64,000 nt of DNA from an uncultured Lachnospiraceae bacterium (GCA_910584725.1 CAJUBE010000015.1:35376-99375), one strand, 5' to 3'. Numbered from the stretch's first letter, positions 24,258 to 33,932 are shown. Numbers and translations are program-made. Notes: generated from the sequence alone by a model not told the origin.

Positions 24258-24857
24258 ATGAATCTGGCTCAAAAATACGTTGACGGATTAAAAAAGGCGT
24301 ATTATAAAAAAGGCAGAGAAAAGCAATGGAATAATCTTGAGAAAGTAATGCACGGTGCAGATAAGGAAGATATGGAGAAATTGCGGGGATTATATCCGGA
24401 TATTCCGGACAGTCTGCTGCAATTATTAGAAATAGTAGATGGGACATATTGGAGAAAATATGGGGAAGAGGAGGCTGCTCTATATTTTCTGGGTTCTGAC
24501 CTGGATGCATATCCTTATTATTTATTGTCTGCCCGGCAGATGATGGACCCGGAGGAAGATTTTCGGGAGTGGGGGGACTATTTAATTAACCGGGAATTTG
24601 ATGATATTCCGGTAGATGAAGGCATTTGTGATGACTTCGACAAACTGTGCTGGCTGCATTTTTCTGACTGTATGAACAACGGTGGAACATCCCAGCTTTT
24701 TATTGACTTTTCGCCCTCGGCAAAGGGAAAAAGAGGACAAGTCGTGCGCTATCTTCACGACCCAGATGAATTGGTGATTATAGCAGATAGCTTTGACGCA
24801 TATTTGCAAATGCTTATGGATGGGGAGTATGATTTTATAAAAGGGGATACTAGATAG
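24258..24857 (+). CDS. SMI1/KNR4-family protein
   Basis: 199 residues. The SMI1/KNR4 fold is suggested by LYPDIPDSLLQLLEIVDGTYW, FLGSDLDAYPYYLLSARQMM, the FIDFSPSAKGKRGQVVRYLHDPDELVIIADSFDAYLQMLM block. Members commonly act as immunity proteins against contact-dependent or T7SS toxins, yet no toxin is visible here. The gene is visibly lower in GC than its neighbours, suggesting transfer. ATG 24258 follows GGGAGG. Confidence 0.75.
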   Translation: MNLAQKYVDGLKKAYYKKGREKQWNNLEKVMHGADKEDMEKLRGLYPDIPDSLLQLLEIVDGTYWRKYGEEEAALYFLGSDLDAYPYYLLSARQMMDPEEDFREWGDYLINREFDDIPVDEGICDDFDKLCWLHFSDCMNNGGTSQLFIDFSPSAKGKRGQVVRYLHDPDELVIIADSFDAYLQMLMDGEYDFIKGDTR

Positions 24858-24926
24858 GAATAGTTATTGTGTCATCCCTTTGGCAGCGATTTATAGAGTT
24901 AAAATACGGAAAAGGATAAATTTAGC

Positions 24927-26528
24927 ATGAACACACACTCGATTTTAAAGAATAGAATCTTTCTGTACCTGACGGAATTTTTCTCCGGCATGTCCGTGAT
25001 GGCGGTGGAGCTGGGGGCGAGCAGGCTGTTGGCTCCTTATTTCAGTTCCTCCCAGATCGTGTGGACGATCATCATCGGCACGATTATGATTGCTATGGCG
25101 CTGGGGAATATTTACGGCGGGAGGAGCGCGGACAAGAACCCGAACCCGGACAAGCTCTATGCGCGGATTCTGATTGCGGGGGTCTGGATCGCGCTGATTC
25201 CGGTGGTGGGGAAGTATATCATTCTGGGGATTTCCGCGCTGTTAATTTTTACGGTGAATACGAATTTCCTGATCTGGGCGGCGTTTGCGGCGTGTATGGT
25301 GATTTTTGTGTTTCCGCTTTTTCTGCTGGGAACGGTGACGCCATCTCTGGCGAAATACACGGTGCAGAGCCTTGAGGACAGCGGCAGTATCGTAGGAACG
25401 CTGGGCGCGTTCAACACCATCGGCAGCATTATCGGTACGTTCGTTCCGACCTTTGTCTCGATTCCGGCGGTGGGCACTTCCATTACGTTTCTGATTTTCG
25501 CGGCGATTCTTTTAGGGCTGGGTATCATTTATTTTGTCAGCAAAAAGAGCGGGCTGAAAAAGAGTATAGCGTCGGCGGCTATCTTTCTTCTGTGCTGCAT
25601 TTTCGGGGCTTCGAACAGCTTTGCTTTCTGGGAAAGCAATCTGGCATATGAAGGGGAGTCCATCTACAATTATCTGCAGGTGAAAGAAAATGACAGAAGC
25701 GTCATTTTATCGACCAATGTTCTTTTCGGGGTGCAGTCGATTTTGATGAAGGGCGAGGGGCTGACGGGGATGTATTACGACTATGCGATGGCGGCGCCGC
25801 TGATGACGGGAAAGGAGGATCCGGCGGAATGCAATACGCTGATTCTCGGCATGGGGACAGGCACTTACGCGCACCAGTGCCGCGCCTACTTTGGGGACAT
25901 GCCTGTGGAGGGCGTGGAGATCGACGAGAAGATTACGGATTTGGCGCGGACGTATTTTGAGCTGCCGGAGGATGTGCCGGTGACGACTTATGACGGCAGA
26001 GCCTATCTGAATGCCATCGACGGAAAATATGACGTGATTATGGTGGACGCCTATCAGGATATCACGATTCCCTTCCAGATGTCCTCCGTGGAATTTTTTA
26101 CGCTGGTGAAAGAGCACTTGGCGGAGGACGGCGTGATGGTGGTCAACATGAACATGCGTGGCAGCGGGGAGGACAGCATCAACGCCTATCTTTCCGATAC
26201 GATTGGCAGCGTTTTCGGCGAGGTCTACACGGTGGACGTGAAGGGCTCCACCAACCGGGAGCTTTTTGCCTCCGACAATCCGCTGATGATTGAGAACTTG
26301 AAAAGACACAAGGAGACCGTCGCGGACGAAAGCCTCCTTGTGATGATGGATACCGTTTCTGAGAATCTGATTCCCTATGAAGCGGGGGATCGCATTATGA
26401 CGGATGACAAGGCGCCTGTGGAGCTTCTCGGTATGCGCGTCATCGACGAGCTGATCAGAAACGAGGTCGCTTATTATAAAACCATTTATGAGGAGCAGGG
26501 CATTCAGGGCGTGATCAACGCGCTGTAA
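24927..26528 (+). CDS. Membrane-fused spermidine synthase-like protein
   Basis: 533 residues. The N-terminal half (about 1-225) has about seven membrane segments with MAVELGASRLLAPYFSSSQIVWT, a motif of the fused MFS/spermidine synthase family. The C-terminal half is a class I methyltransferase-like aminopropyltransferase domain: TLILGMGTGTYAHQC, VEGVEIDEKITDLAR, YDGRAYL, YDVIMVDAYQD. The DAYQD position corresponds to the catalytic aspartate region. Polyamine product not certain; the family is widespread but rarely characterised. Lone gene, ATG 24927 after AAAGGATAAA. Confidence 0.82.
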   Translation: MNTHSILKNRIFLYLTEFFSGMSVMAVELGASRLLAPYFSSSQIVWTIIIGTIMIAMALGNIYGGRSADKNPNPDKLYARILIAGVWIALIPVVGKYIILGISALLIFTVNTNFLIWAAFAACMVIFVFPLFLLGTVTPSLAKYTVQSLEDSGSIVGTLGAFNTIGSIIGTFVPTFVSIPAVGTSITFLIFAAILLGLGIIYFVSKKSGLKKSIASAAIFLLCCIFGASNSFAFWESNLAYEGESIYNYLQVKENDRSVILSTNVLFGVQSILMKGEGLTGMYYDYAMAAPLMTGKEDPAECNTLILGMGTGTYAHQCRAYFGDMPVEGVEIDEKITDLARTYFELPEDVPVTTYDGRAYLNAIDGKYDVIMVDAYQDITIPFQMSSVEFFTLVKEHLAEDGVMVVNMNMRGSGEDSINAYLSDTIGSVFGEVYTVDVKGSTNRELFASDNPLMIENLKRHKETVADESLLVMMDTVSENLIPYEAGDRIMTDDKAPVELLGMRVIDELIRNEVAYYKTIYEEQGIQGVINAL

Positions 26529-26599
26529 AAGCAGACGATGGACAAAGCGCGGCAGAACGCATCCGATCTGTACCCGTGTGCCCGTCACTCAAGTTGCGG

Positions 26600-28615
26600 T
26601 CAGGCTAACTTTATAATCGCTACATCCTTCGCTTCCAGCGTGAGTGTATCGCCCTTTTCATAAGTCTTATCTTTGAGCAGATCAGTGCCCGCAAAGTGCA
26701 TTGCCGTCATATAAGTGTCCTGTCCGTGGTTGAGAATAAATACAAAGGTACCGTTTTTGTTGACTCTTCTGGTCACTTCTATATCATCCGGCGCTTCCAT
26801 GATCGGTTCGATTCCGGCGTCCCGGCATATTTCCCCGAGATATTTTTTGTAAAAATCATCGCTTGACTGTGTTGCCACATAGTAGCCGAAGCCTTTGCCG
26901 AAGGCGTTTTTCGTGAGCACGGGCATCCCTGCGTAGAAATCTTCCTCATAAGCGGCGAGGGTTTTGGCACCTTCCGTGTGCAGCAGATCGCAGAGCATGG
27001 AGGCGGGGTAGGTCTTTCCCTCGTAGTGGAACGCGTTGTGCATATCCTCGGGCAGCGCATCCTCTTCTTCCACCCAGATGCCGAGAATATCCCGCAGCTT
27101 TCCGGGGTAGCCACCGACGGTCACGAGATCGTGCTCGTCCACATAGCCGCTGAAAAAGGTGGTCAGGAAACGGCCGCCGTCTTTCACATAGGCGCGCAGC
27201 TTCTCGTCATACCCTGTTTTTACCATGTAGAGCACGGGCGCGATCACCAGATCATATTTTGACAGGTCGTCATCAACGCCGATCATGTCCACGGGAATAT
27301 GCAGGTCAAACAGGGCTTTGTAATAGCGTTCCACTTCTTTGCAATAGTCCAGATAGACAGTAGGACCCGAGGAATAGGAGACAGCCCACCAGTTATCCCA
27401 GTCAAAGAGGATGGCGGCTTTGGCGTCGCTCCTTGCACCGAGAGTCTGATTTCCAAGGCGTTCAAGTTCCGCGCCAAGCTCCGCGGTCTCACGGAATACG
27501 CGGGTATTCTCGTGCCCCGCATGGTCGATCACCGCGCCGTGGTATTTTTCACAGGCGCCGACGCTGCGCTTCATCTGGAAGAACATAACCGTGTCCGCGC
27601 CGTGCGCTACCGCCTGATAGCTCCAAAGCCGCATCACGCCGGGGCGTTTCAGCATATTAAAGGGCTGCCAGTTCTGAACGGAAGGTGTCTGTTCCATCAG
27701 CGCGAAGGGCTTTCCCTGCTTTAAACCGCGCATCAGGTCATGTCTTAGGGCAACGCTCGAAACAGGCGTGTCGTTTGCGGGATAATTGTCCCATGACACA
27801 AAGTCCATGTATTTTGCCCACATCTGGTAATCCAGAGGCTGGTAAGTGCCCATCAGGTTTGTGGTGATGGGGACATCGGGGGTAATGGCGTGGAGCGCGT
27901 CATACTCCAGACGGAAAGCGTTCAAAATGCTCTCCGAGTTAAACCGGCGGTAGTCCAGCGAGATGCCCTGAAAGGTGCTGCGCTCATTGCCAAAGTGCTC
28001 GGAAAGGTAGTTGGGCGCGACAATCTCCTCAAAATCATAGAACGTATGTCCCCAGAAGGCGGTATCCCAGACGCGGTTTACTTCCTCGATCGTTCCGTAT
28101 TTTTCCTTCAGCCATTCCCGGAATTTTTTCTCACAGTTTTCGCAGTAGCACTCCCCGCCGTACTCGTTGGAGATGTGCCAGGCCACGATGTTGTCATAGC
28201 CTTTGTAGCGCTCCGCCAGTTTTGTGGCAAGCGCTGCGGCATATTTCTGATAAGTAGGGCTGTTGGGGCAGGAGTTGTGGCGGCTGCCAAATTTCCGTCT
28301 CATGCCGTTCGCCTCCACCCGCAGGATATCGGGATGTTTTCTCGCCATCCATGCGGGATGCGCCCCGGTGGAAGTGGCAAGACACACCTTCATGCCGTGC
28401 TTTTTCACCAGCTCCATAATTTTGTCCAGTTTTTCAAAGTGGTAGACGTCGTCGTCGGACTGTAACATCGCCCAGCTAAAGACATTCAGGGTGACAATGT
28501 CAATGTGTGCCAGCTTAAGAAGCCGCATGTCCTCCTCCCATGTCTCTTCCGGCCACTGTTCCGGATTGTAGTCCCCGCCGTAGGGGATCTTTTTGATTTT
28601 TTCGTATTCGACCAT
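26600..28615 (-). CDS. Beta-galactosidase, GH42 family
   Basis: 671 residues, cytoplasmic (no signal peptide). Hydrolyses beta-galactosides. The TIM barrel starts at YGGDYNPEQWPEETW; acid/base glutamate in HISNEYGG (about 151), nucleophile glutamate in FALMEQTPS (about 306); zinc-type cysteines in CYCENCEKKF (about 157-166), as in GH42 enzymes with a Cys cluster. A trimerisation domain and C-terminal beta-domain follow. Full length for the family. Single gene with ATG 28615 after AGGAGA. No transporter is adjacent, though a galactose-type ABC system occurs at 58-62.6 kb. Confidence 0.93.
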   Translation of the reverse strand: MVEYEKIKKIPYGGDYNPEQWPEETWEEDMRLLKLAHIDIVTLNVFSWAMLQSDDDVYHFEKLDKIMELVKKHGMKVCLATSTGAHPAWMARKHPDILRVEANGMRRKFGSRHNSCPNSPTYQKYAAALATKLAERYKGYDNIVAWHISNEYGGECYCENCEKKFREWLKEKYGTIEEVNRVWDTAFWGHTFYDFEEIVAPNYLSEHFGNERSTFQGISLDYRRFNSESILNAFRLEYDALHAITPDVPITTNLMGTYQPLDYQMWAKYMDFVSWDNYPANDTPVSSVALRHDLMRGLKQGKPFALMEQTPSVQNWQPFNMLKRPGVMRLWSYQAVAHGADTVMFFQMKRSVGACEKYHGAVIDHAGHENTRVFRETAELGAELERLGNQTLGARSDAKAAILFDWDNWWAVSYSSGPTVYLDYCKEVERYYKALFDLHIPVDMIGVDDDLSKYDLVIAPVLYMVKTGYDEKLRAYVKDGGRFLTTFFSGYVDEHDLVTVGGYPGKLRDILGIWVEEEDALPEDMHNAFHYEGKTYPASMLCDLLHTEGAKTLAAYEEDFYAGMPVLTKNAFGKGFGYYVATQSSDDFYKKYLGEICRDAGIEPIMEAPDDIEVTRRVNKNGTFVFILNHGQDTYMTAMHFAGTDLLKDKTYEKGDTLTLEAKDVAIIKLA

Positions 28616-28801
28616 GTGAGTTCTCCTTTATGATTTTGCTATTTGCTTTGTGGATATGCATTCCACAGTGCAAACTCGAAAAGCTCTCGGCTTTCCTCGT
28701 TCGCAGGCTGTCGCGTATAGTATAACTGATTTACAGGCATTGGAATACTTGACAAAATGCTGATTTATGGAAGTGTTTTTTAGTGATAACGCAACAAAGG
28801 A

Positions 28802-28826
28802 ACCGGGCCTGCACCCGATTCCTTGT
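28802..28826 (-). terminator. Terminator-like hairpin after the DUF5610-like gene
   Basis: AAGGAATCGGG-TGCAGG-CCCGGTTCCTT on the minus strand begins about 25 bases past the stop and is followed by TGTTG, a weak U-run. Confidence 0.5.
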
Positions 28827-28849
28827 GTTTTCTTGAATGTGTTTCGTAT

Positions 28850-29515
28850 TTAGTTGGAAGCAATCTGTCCGGCACCGGCCTGATCCAGAACATTTTGTGT
28901 AGTGTTATTCTGCGCAGCCGCATCCTCAGCCATCTTGTCAAAACCCGCCATCACAGCATCGTATGTCTTCTTGGAGATCTCGGGAAGCTCGCCGCCCCAA
29001 GTCTTCTCAGCCTGCTTGTAGCCCTTCTTGAAGGCTTCGCGCATGTCCTCGATCTTGCTCGGATCGCCGCCTGTCAGAGCCGTCGCAAAGTCAAGGATTC
29101 TGCTGGAGGTCTGCTTTACGCCCCAGTAGCCGTCCTCAGAAATATCCTGCTGCGCCTGCAGTTTAGTTGCCTCATCCACCTCAAACTTGCCGCTGGCGAG
29201 GAATTTCCACATATCGCCGTTGGCAATGCCGGAAGTCTGGCTCTGCTTGGTCATCATCTGTTCAACAATGTTACGAAGCTGCTTCGAATGCTCCTCTGCG
29301 TCGGCTTTCATCTTATTGATAAGCTCGGTGTTCTGTACGTACTTCTTAATAGGTACGTTTACACTGTCTTTTGAAGGCTCATAAACGACGCCGTTTTCGC
29401 CCTTCTCGGAAGTGTTGTCTTTTGGTGCCTCCTCAACGGGCTTGTTTTCTGTCTGCGTGGTTGTGAGAGTTTCGTAAGCGTTAGCGCCCACGTTTGAAAT
29501 TCCATTTACGCTCAT
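28850..29515 (-). CDS. Conserved hypothetical protein, DUF5610-like
   Basis: 221 residues from ATG 29515, which follows GGAGGG. The N-terminal 75 residues are low-complexity (Thr, Glu, Lys). The C-terminal part, about residues 115-205 with DISEDGYWGVKQTSSRILDFATALTGGDP, FKKGYKQAEKTWGGELPEIS and TYDAVMAGFDKM, resembles the DUF5610 pattern as I remember it. No signal peptide or membrane segment. Function unknown. Monocistronic, divergent from ispE. Confidence 0.6.
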   Translation of the reverse strand: MSVNGISNVGANAYETLTTTQTENKPVEEAPKDNTSEKGENGVVYEPSKDSVNVPIKKYVQNTELINKMKADAEEHSKQLRNIVEQMMTKQSQTSGIANGDMWKFLASGKFEVDEATKLQAQQDISEDGYWGVKQTSSRILDFATALTGGDPSKIEDMREAFKKGYKQAEKTWGGELPEISKKTYDAVMAGFDKMAEDAAAQNNTTQNVLDQAGAGQIASN

Positions 29516-29665
29516 GGGTATCCCTCCTTGGAAAATATTTATGTATTTTTTTCGGTTACGAAAAGACTGCCGATGAGGCAATCTCCTTTTTCTGTTTATT
29601 ATATCGTACTATTTTCCTATTTTGATTAGATGAGAAAATGCAGAAAGTTATAAAATTTCCTTAAC

Positions 29666-29694
29666 TTGACATTTTGTACAAAATTAAGTACAAT
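29666..29694 (+). promoter_or_regulatory. Sigma-A promoter of the ispE operon
   Basis: TTGACA (29666-29671), 17-base spacer, TACAAT (29689-29694). The best consensus promoter in the window; it serves ispE and probably gntR and onward. Confidence 0.75.
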
Positions 29695-29779
29695 CCTTGT
29701 ATACAAAGTACATTGTGCCTGGCGGGAAAATACCGATGAGAGGAAAAAGACCGGCAGATTGCGGTCAGCGGGGGCAGTT

Positions 29780-30655
29780 ATGATAAGAGAAAAAGCTTAC
29801 GCAAAAATAAATCTGGGTTTGGATGTGCTGCGGCGCAGGCCCGACGGCTATCACGAAGTGAAGATGATTATGCAGACCGTAGATATCTGTGACGATCTGA
29901 TTTTTGAGAAAAGAGAGGAACCGGGCATCGGTTTCCGGATAGAAGGTTCCGATCTGCCCGCGGATGAGAACAATCTGGTTTACCGGGCGGCGGCGCTTCT
30001 GATGGAAAAGCGGCAGATCAGGGAGGGCGTTTCCATTACTTTGCACAAAAGAATCCCTATTGCGGCGGGCATGGCAGGCGGAAGCTCTGACGCGGCGGCG
30101 GCTCTGCGGGGGCTGAACGCACTTTTTGAGATGGGATATTCCATGGAAGAACTGAAAGAATTTGGCGTGACGCTGGGGGCGGACATTCCCTACTGTATAC
30201 AGGGAGGCACCATGCTTTCGGAGGGAATCGGGGAAATTCTGACACCACTGTCAGCGCCACCAGCCTGCCATCTGGTAATTGCGAAACCGGATATCGATGT
30301 GTCCACCGCTTTTGTCTACGGTCATTTACAGGCGGACAGGCTGTCCTTTCATCCGGATATCGACGGGATGGCGGCGGCGCTGGCGGCCGGGGATTTGAAA
30401 GGAATCACGGAAAGGATGGGAAATGTGCTGGAAACGGTCACCGTGAAGGAGTACCCTGTGATTGACAGGCTGAAACGGATGATGCGTGAGCAGGGGGCGG
30501 AAAATGCGCTGATGAGCGGCAGCGGACCCACGGTGTTCGGCATTTATACAGAGAAGGAAAAGGCGGAGAAAGCAGCGGCAGCCATCAGAAAAGAGGAATT
30601 GGCAAGTGCGGTTTTTGTGACAGGGTTTGTTAGGAGGAATGCGTATGGATCATGA
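29780..30655 (+). CDS. ispE: 4-diphosphocytidyl-2-C-methyl-D-erythritol kinase
   Basis: Kinase of the MEP isoprenoid pathway. 291 residues: AYAKINLGLDVLRRRPDGYHEV (N-terminal GHMP motif), IPIAAGMAGGSSDAAAALRGLN (ATP-binding glycine-rich motif, about 95-115), GADIPYCIQGGT and ALMSGSGPTVFG. ATG 29780 follows GGGGGC. The stop overlaps the start of gntR by eleven bases. All family motifs are intact. Confidence 0.95.
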   Translation: MIREKAYAKINLGLDVLRRRPDGYHEVKMIMQTVDICDDLIFEKREEPGIGFRIEGSDLPADENNLVYRAAALLMEKRQIREGVSITLHKRIPIAAGMAGGSSDAAAALRGLNALFEMGYSMEELKEFGVTLGADIPYCIQGGTMLSEGIGEILTPLSAPPACHLVIAKPDIDVSTAFVYGHLQADRLSFHPDIDGMAAALAAGDLKGITERMGNVLETVTVKEYPVIDRLKRMMREQGAENALMSGSGPTVFGIYTEKEKAEKAAAAIRKEELASAVFVTGFVRRNAYGS

Positions 30656-31340
30656 TTTTACTGTGAATATGGACGAATTTCTGCCGCTGCGTGATGTGGT
30701 GTTCAACACGCTGCGCCGCGCCATTTTGACGGGGGAACTGAAACCCGGAGAGCGGCTGATGGAGATCCATCTGGCAAACCGTCTGGGGGTGAGCCGCACG
30801 CCCATCCGGGAGGCGATCCGGAAGCTTGAACTGGAGGGGCTGGTGACCATGATTCCCAGACGGGGTGCGGAGGTGGCGCAGATTACGGAGAAAAGCCTGC
30901 AGGATGTGCTGGAGGTGAGACGCGCTCTGGATGCGCTCTGCGCGGAACTTGCCTGTGACCGGATTACGGCGGAGGGAAAGGCTGCGCTGAAAAAAGCCTG
31001 CGATCATTTTGAGGAGGCCACGAAGACGGGAGAGGTGATCGCCATAGCAGAGGCGGATGTGGCGCTTCACGATATCATTGTGCAGGCGACGGGCAACCAG
31101 CGGTTGATTCAGTTGATTAACAACCTGTCCGAGCAGATGTACCGCTACCGTTTTGAGTATATTAAGGATGAGAGCGGGCATGAAAATCTGGTCAACGAGC
31201 ATAGGATGATATATGAGAGCATTATGAACGGCGACAGGGAGAAGGCGGCAGCGGCTGCGAGACTCCACATTGACAATCAGGAGCAGTCCATTATCAGACA
31301 GATACGCATCGACCCCAGAGGGAAGCGCACATCCCGTTGA
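30645..31340 (+). CDS. GntR-family transcriptional regulator, FadR/FCD type
   Basis: 231 residues. Winged helix (about 10-80: LMEIHLANRLGVSRTPIREAIRKLELEGLV) plus an all-helical FCD ligand domain (about 90-225) whose metal-binding residues can be recognised in ADVALHDIIVQATGN (D, H) and VNEHRMIYESI (H). The ligand is unknown, often a small organic acid. ATG 30645 with AGGAGG inside the end of ispE; the genes overlap, so it is co-translated. Confidence 0.88.
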   Translation: MDHDFTVNMDEFLPLRDVVFNTLRRAILTGELKPGERLMEIHLANRLGVSRTPIREAIRKLELEGLVTMIPRRGAEVAQITEKSLQDVLEVRRALDALCAELACDRITAEGKAALKKACDHFEEATKTGEVIAIAEADVALHDIIVQATGNQRLIQLINNLSEQMYRYRFEYIKDESGHENLVNEHRMIYESIMNGDREKAAAAARLHIDNQEQSIIRQIRIDPRGKRTSR

Positions 31341-31473
31341 ATGTTTGTCCCTATAGGCAGGCCGCCTGCCGCTGTATGCACGGCGGAAAGAGATATGGAA
31401 GACGTTGTATCAGAGCGGCTTGAAGCGGGAATACTCCCAATGTCGGATGTAACGGCAGATGGGAGAGTGGACT

Positions 31474-31785
31474 ATGAAGAAAAAAGGAAGAACGCTGGCG
31501 GCCTGTCTTTTTGCGGCAGTCTGGTGGGGAATATTTTATCCGGAACTATGTTTTACGGAGGAGACATGCAAGGCGGTGACATCGGAGGAAGCGCGGGCGA
31601 ACGGTCTGGCTGTACAGGACGAAAGAATAGAGGGCCAAGGTGTTCCCGGCGCGGAGACGGATGCTTTGACAGCATCGGGACAGATTGAGGCGGCGGAGGT
31701 TTTGGGCGCTTCAGGGGATAAGATAGTAATAAGCAGCAGATTTTTGGAATGGCTTGAGGAAAATCTGGCTGCGGGGAAGGATTAG
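31474..31785 (+). CDS. Small secreted protein of unknown function
   Basis: 103 residues. ATG 31474 after GGGAGAG. Hydrophobic signal-type N-terminus (KKKGRTLAACLFAAVWWGIFY) with a plausible cleavage site near residue 25; the mature part is acidic and ends with FLEWLEENLAAGKD. No family recognised. Located between gntR and murI on the same strand, five bases before the murI start, so the real coding status is supported by position and ribosome site. Confidence 0.6.
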   Translation: MKKKGRTLAACLFAAVWWGIFYPELCFTEETCKAVTSEEARANGLAVQDERIEGQGVPGAETDALTASGQIEAAEVLGASGDKIVISSRFLEWLEENLAAGKD

Positions 31786-31790
31786 GAACC

Positions 31791-32624
31791 ATGAACGGAC
31801 AGGAAGAGTGGCATAACAGCCCTATAGGCGTATTCGATTCGGGGGTGGGCGGGCTGACCGTTGCGCGTGAGATCATGCGTCAGCTTCCCAACGAGCGGAT
31901 CGTATATTTCGGAGACACGGCGCGGGTGCCCTACGGAAATAAGTCGAAAGAGACGGTGACGAGGTTTTCCAGACAGATCGTGCGCTTTCTGGAGACGCAG
32001 CAGGTGAAGGCCATCGTGGTCGCCTGCAATACGGCCAGTGCCTACGCGTTGGAGGATTTGGAAAAAGAGTCAGATATTCCGATGATCGGCGTGGTGAAGC
32101 CGGGAGCCAGGGCGGCTCTTGCGGCCACCGTGAATAAGAAGATCGGTGTTGTGGCGACGGAGGCCACCATAAGCAGCGGCATATACAGCCGTTACATAGA
32201 AGAACATGATAAGAGCGCCAATGTTGTCGGCAAGGCGTGTCCGCTCTTTGTGCCGCTGGTGGAGGAGGGGCTGTGGGAAGACCCGGTGACGGATGAGATT
32301 GCCCGCCGTTATCTGACGGAGTTGATTGACAGCGGCATTGACACGCTGATTCTGGGTTGTACCCATTACCCCATGCTTCGGTCTACCGTGGGGAAGATTA
32401 TGGGGGAGAAAGTAACCCTAGTCAATCCCGCCTATGAGACGGCGAGGGAACTGAAAGCTCTTTTGGCGGAGCATGGTTTGGAGAGCGAGCACAGACCGGG
32501 ACTTGGGACGGAGTTGTATCGGTTCTTTGTCAGCGATGCCGCGGATAAGTTCCAGCGGTTTGCCAACTCGATTCTGCCCTATGGCATTTTGTCAGCGAAG
32601 GTGATTCACATTGAGGAATTTTAG
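31791..32624 (+). CDS. murI: Glutamate racemase
   Basis: Produces D-glutamate for peptidoglycan. 277 residues: PIGVFDSGVGGLTVAREI with the N-terminal catalytic region, VACNTASA with the first catalytic cysteine (about residue 81), the second cysteine in ILGCTHYPML (about 192). Both cysteines and their partners are present. Fifth-base spacing from the small secreted gene suggests co-translation. Length is normal. Confidence 0.95.
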   Translation: MNGQEEWHNSPIGVFDSGVGGLTVAREIMRQLPNERIVYFGDTARVPYGNKSKETVTRFSRQIVRFLETQQVKAIVVACNTASAYALEDLEKESDIPMIGVVKPGARAALAATVNKKIGVVATEATISSGIYSRYIEEHDKSANVVGKACPLFVPLVEEGLWEDPVTDEIARRYLTELIDSGIDTLILGCTHYPMLRSTVGKIMGEKVTLVNPAYETARELKALLAEHGLESEHRPGLGTELYRFFVSDAADKFQRFANSILPYGILSAKVIHIEEF

Positions 32625-32678
32625 GAAACGAGGATTATGCGGGTCACCGCAGTAAACTGCCCGGACATGGAGGTAACT

Positions 32679-33131
32679 ATGACGAAAGAAGTATTGCTGA
32701 CTTTACAGGGACTGCAGTTTGATCAGCGGGAAGAAAATTCTGACAAGATCGAGACGGTCACTGTGGGCGATTATTATAAGAAAAATGACAGACACTACGT
32801 GGTTTACGAGGAGGTCACGGAAGGGTTTGACTGCGCCACGAAGAACCGTCTCAAGTTTGGCGGACAGATGGTGGAACTGACGCGCCGTGGTCTTGTGAAT
32901 GTACATATGGTTTTTCAGGAAAATAAAAAGAACCTCTCGAATTACAATACGCCTTTCGGACAGATTCTGGTGGGAATTGACACGAAGCGGATCACGATCG
33001 ACGAGAAGGAAGATAATATTGTGGTGGATGTGGACTACGCGCTTGACATCAACTATGAGTTTCTCTCGGACTGCCACATCAAAATAGACATCCGCTCAAA
33101 AGAAAACAGCAGTTTTACGCTTCTATCATAA
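32679..33131 (+). CDS. DUF1934 family beta-barrel protein
   Basis: 150 residues, ATG 32679 five bases after GGAGG. DUF1934 proteins form a calycin-like beta-barrel; the pattern KEVLLTLQGLQ, YYKKNDRHYVVYEE, VELTRRGLVNVHMVFQ and VDVDYALDINYEFLSDCHIKIDIR is typical. Function is unknown in the family, but it is commonly found near murI. The last codons overlap a hairpin that also follows the gene. Confidence 0.82.
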   Translation: MTKEVLLTLQGLQFDQREENSDKIETVTVGDYYKKNDRHYVVYEEVTEGFDCATKNRLKFGGQMVELTRRGLVNVHMVFQENKKNLSNYNTPFGQILVGIDTKRITIDEKEDNIVVDVDYALDINYEFLSDCHIKIDIRSKENSSFTLLS

Positions 33132-33141
33132 AACTGCTGTG
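33099..33141 (+). terminator. Hairpin overlapping the 3' end of the DUF1934 gene
   Basis: ACAGCAGTTTT and AAAACTGCTGT enclose the stop codon region. GC content of the stem is modest and no long U-run follows; likely a terminator or 3' stabiliser. Confidence 0.5.
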
Positions 33142-33178
33142 TGTATTCTTCAAAAAATGCGACAGGGTAAACCAAAAT

Positions 33179-33222
33179 CGAGCGTGCCAACGCTCGAGAC
33201 GTTAATTGCGAAGCAATTTACG
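33179..33222 (-). terminator. Tandem hairpins after the small membrane protein
   Basis: On the minus strand AATTGC/GCAATT and then CGAGCGT-TGGC-ACGCTCG followed by ATTTTGGTTT, a plausible intrinsic terminator between convergent genes. Confidence 0.55.
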
Positions 33223-33226
33223 CCGG

Positions 33227-33703
33227 TTATTTGACGGGCTTAGCCCCTGCCTTTTCCTGTGCTTTTTCAACCATCTGTTTGAACTTGCTCTTTTTCTTCT
33301 GCTCTGCCACGGGCGCTTTGCCGTGCAGCCCCTTCACGCCTGTGATGTAAATGCCGCTGATGTCAGCCTTCACTTCCTTTTTGACGGGGACGGCGTCGAA
33401 AATTTTCTCGTCGCAGATCAGTGTCATAATCTGCGGGCCGACCTTGGCTTTCACAACGGGAAGCTTGGAGCCGCGCAGAAGCTTGGGTGTTTGTTCCAGA
33501 ACGATCTGTGGCAGTCCTGCATCCTTTAGCTTCATCCGTTTCTTGTCTATGACAAGCATGGAAACGGTCTGCTTCATCGCGTTGATTTGTTCCTGCTGTT
33601 CGGCCTGCTTTTTCTGCGCTTTCTTTCCTACGAAATATAATACAACCACGGCGACTAACAGAACCGCCAGGATCACCAGTAAGACAATGGTAAACGTATT
33701 CAT
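33227..33703 (-). CDS. Small membrane-anchored protein, unknown function
   Basis: 158 residues. One N-terminal membrane helix (about 5-26, TIVLLVILAVLLVAVVVLYFV), a coiled polar segment (KKAQKKQAEQQEQINAMKQ), then a compact region about 45-130 (SMLVIDKKRMKLKDAGLPQIVLEQ, GPQIMTLICDEKIFDAVPVKKEVKADISGIYITG) and a lysine-rich tail. I do not recognise a named family. It resembles conserved hypothetical proteins of Lachnospiraceae with an N-terminal anchor. Confidence 0.7.
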   Translation of the reverse strand: MNTFTIVLLVILAVLLVAVVVLYFVGKKAQKKQAEQQEQINAMKQTVSMLVIDKKRMKLKDAGLPQIVLEQTPKLLRGSKLPVVKAKVGPQIMTLICDEKIFDAVPVKKEVKADISGIYITGVKGLHGKAPVAEQKKKSKFKQMVEKAQEKAGAKPVK

Positions 33704-33932
33704 GGGAATGCCTCCGTTTTCATTTCAATGTATGTAAAAAATATTTTAACATTGATCTGCGCATAGTGCAAGCGTCAAAATACGACTTCCGGAAGATCAG
33801 GAAATCGAGACGGCCGGATATAGACAAATAAAGGATGGCTGTGGTAAGATAAAGGTTGAATTTGTGGCGGCTATTCAGTGTGGGCTGAATCAGTTACAAG
33901 ATATGATTTCGGAAAAGAGGAAATGAGGAGAT

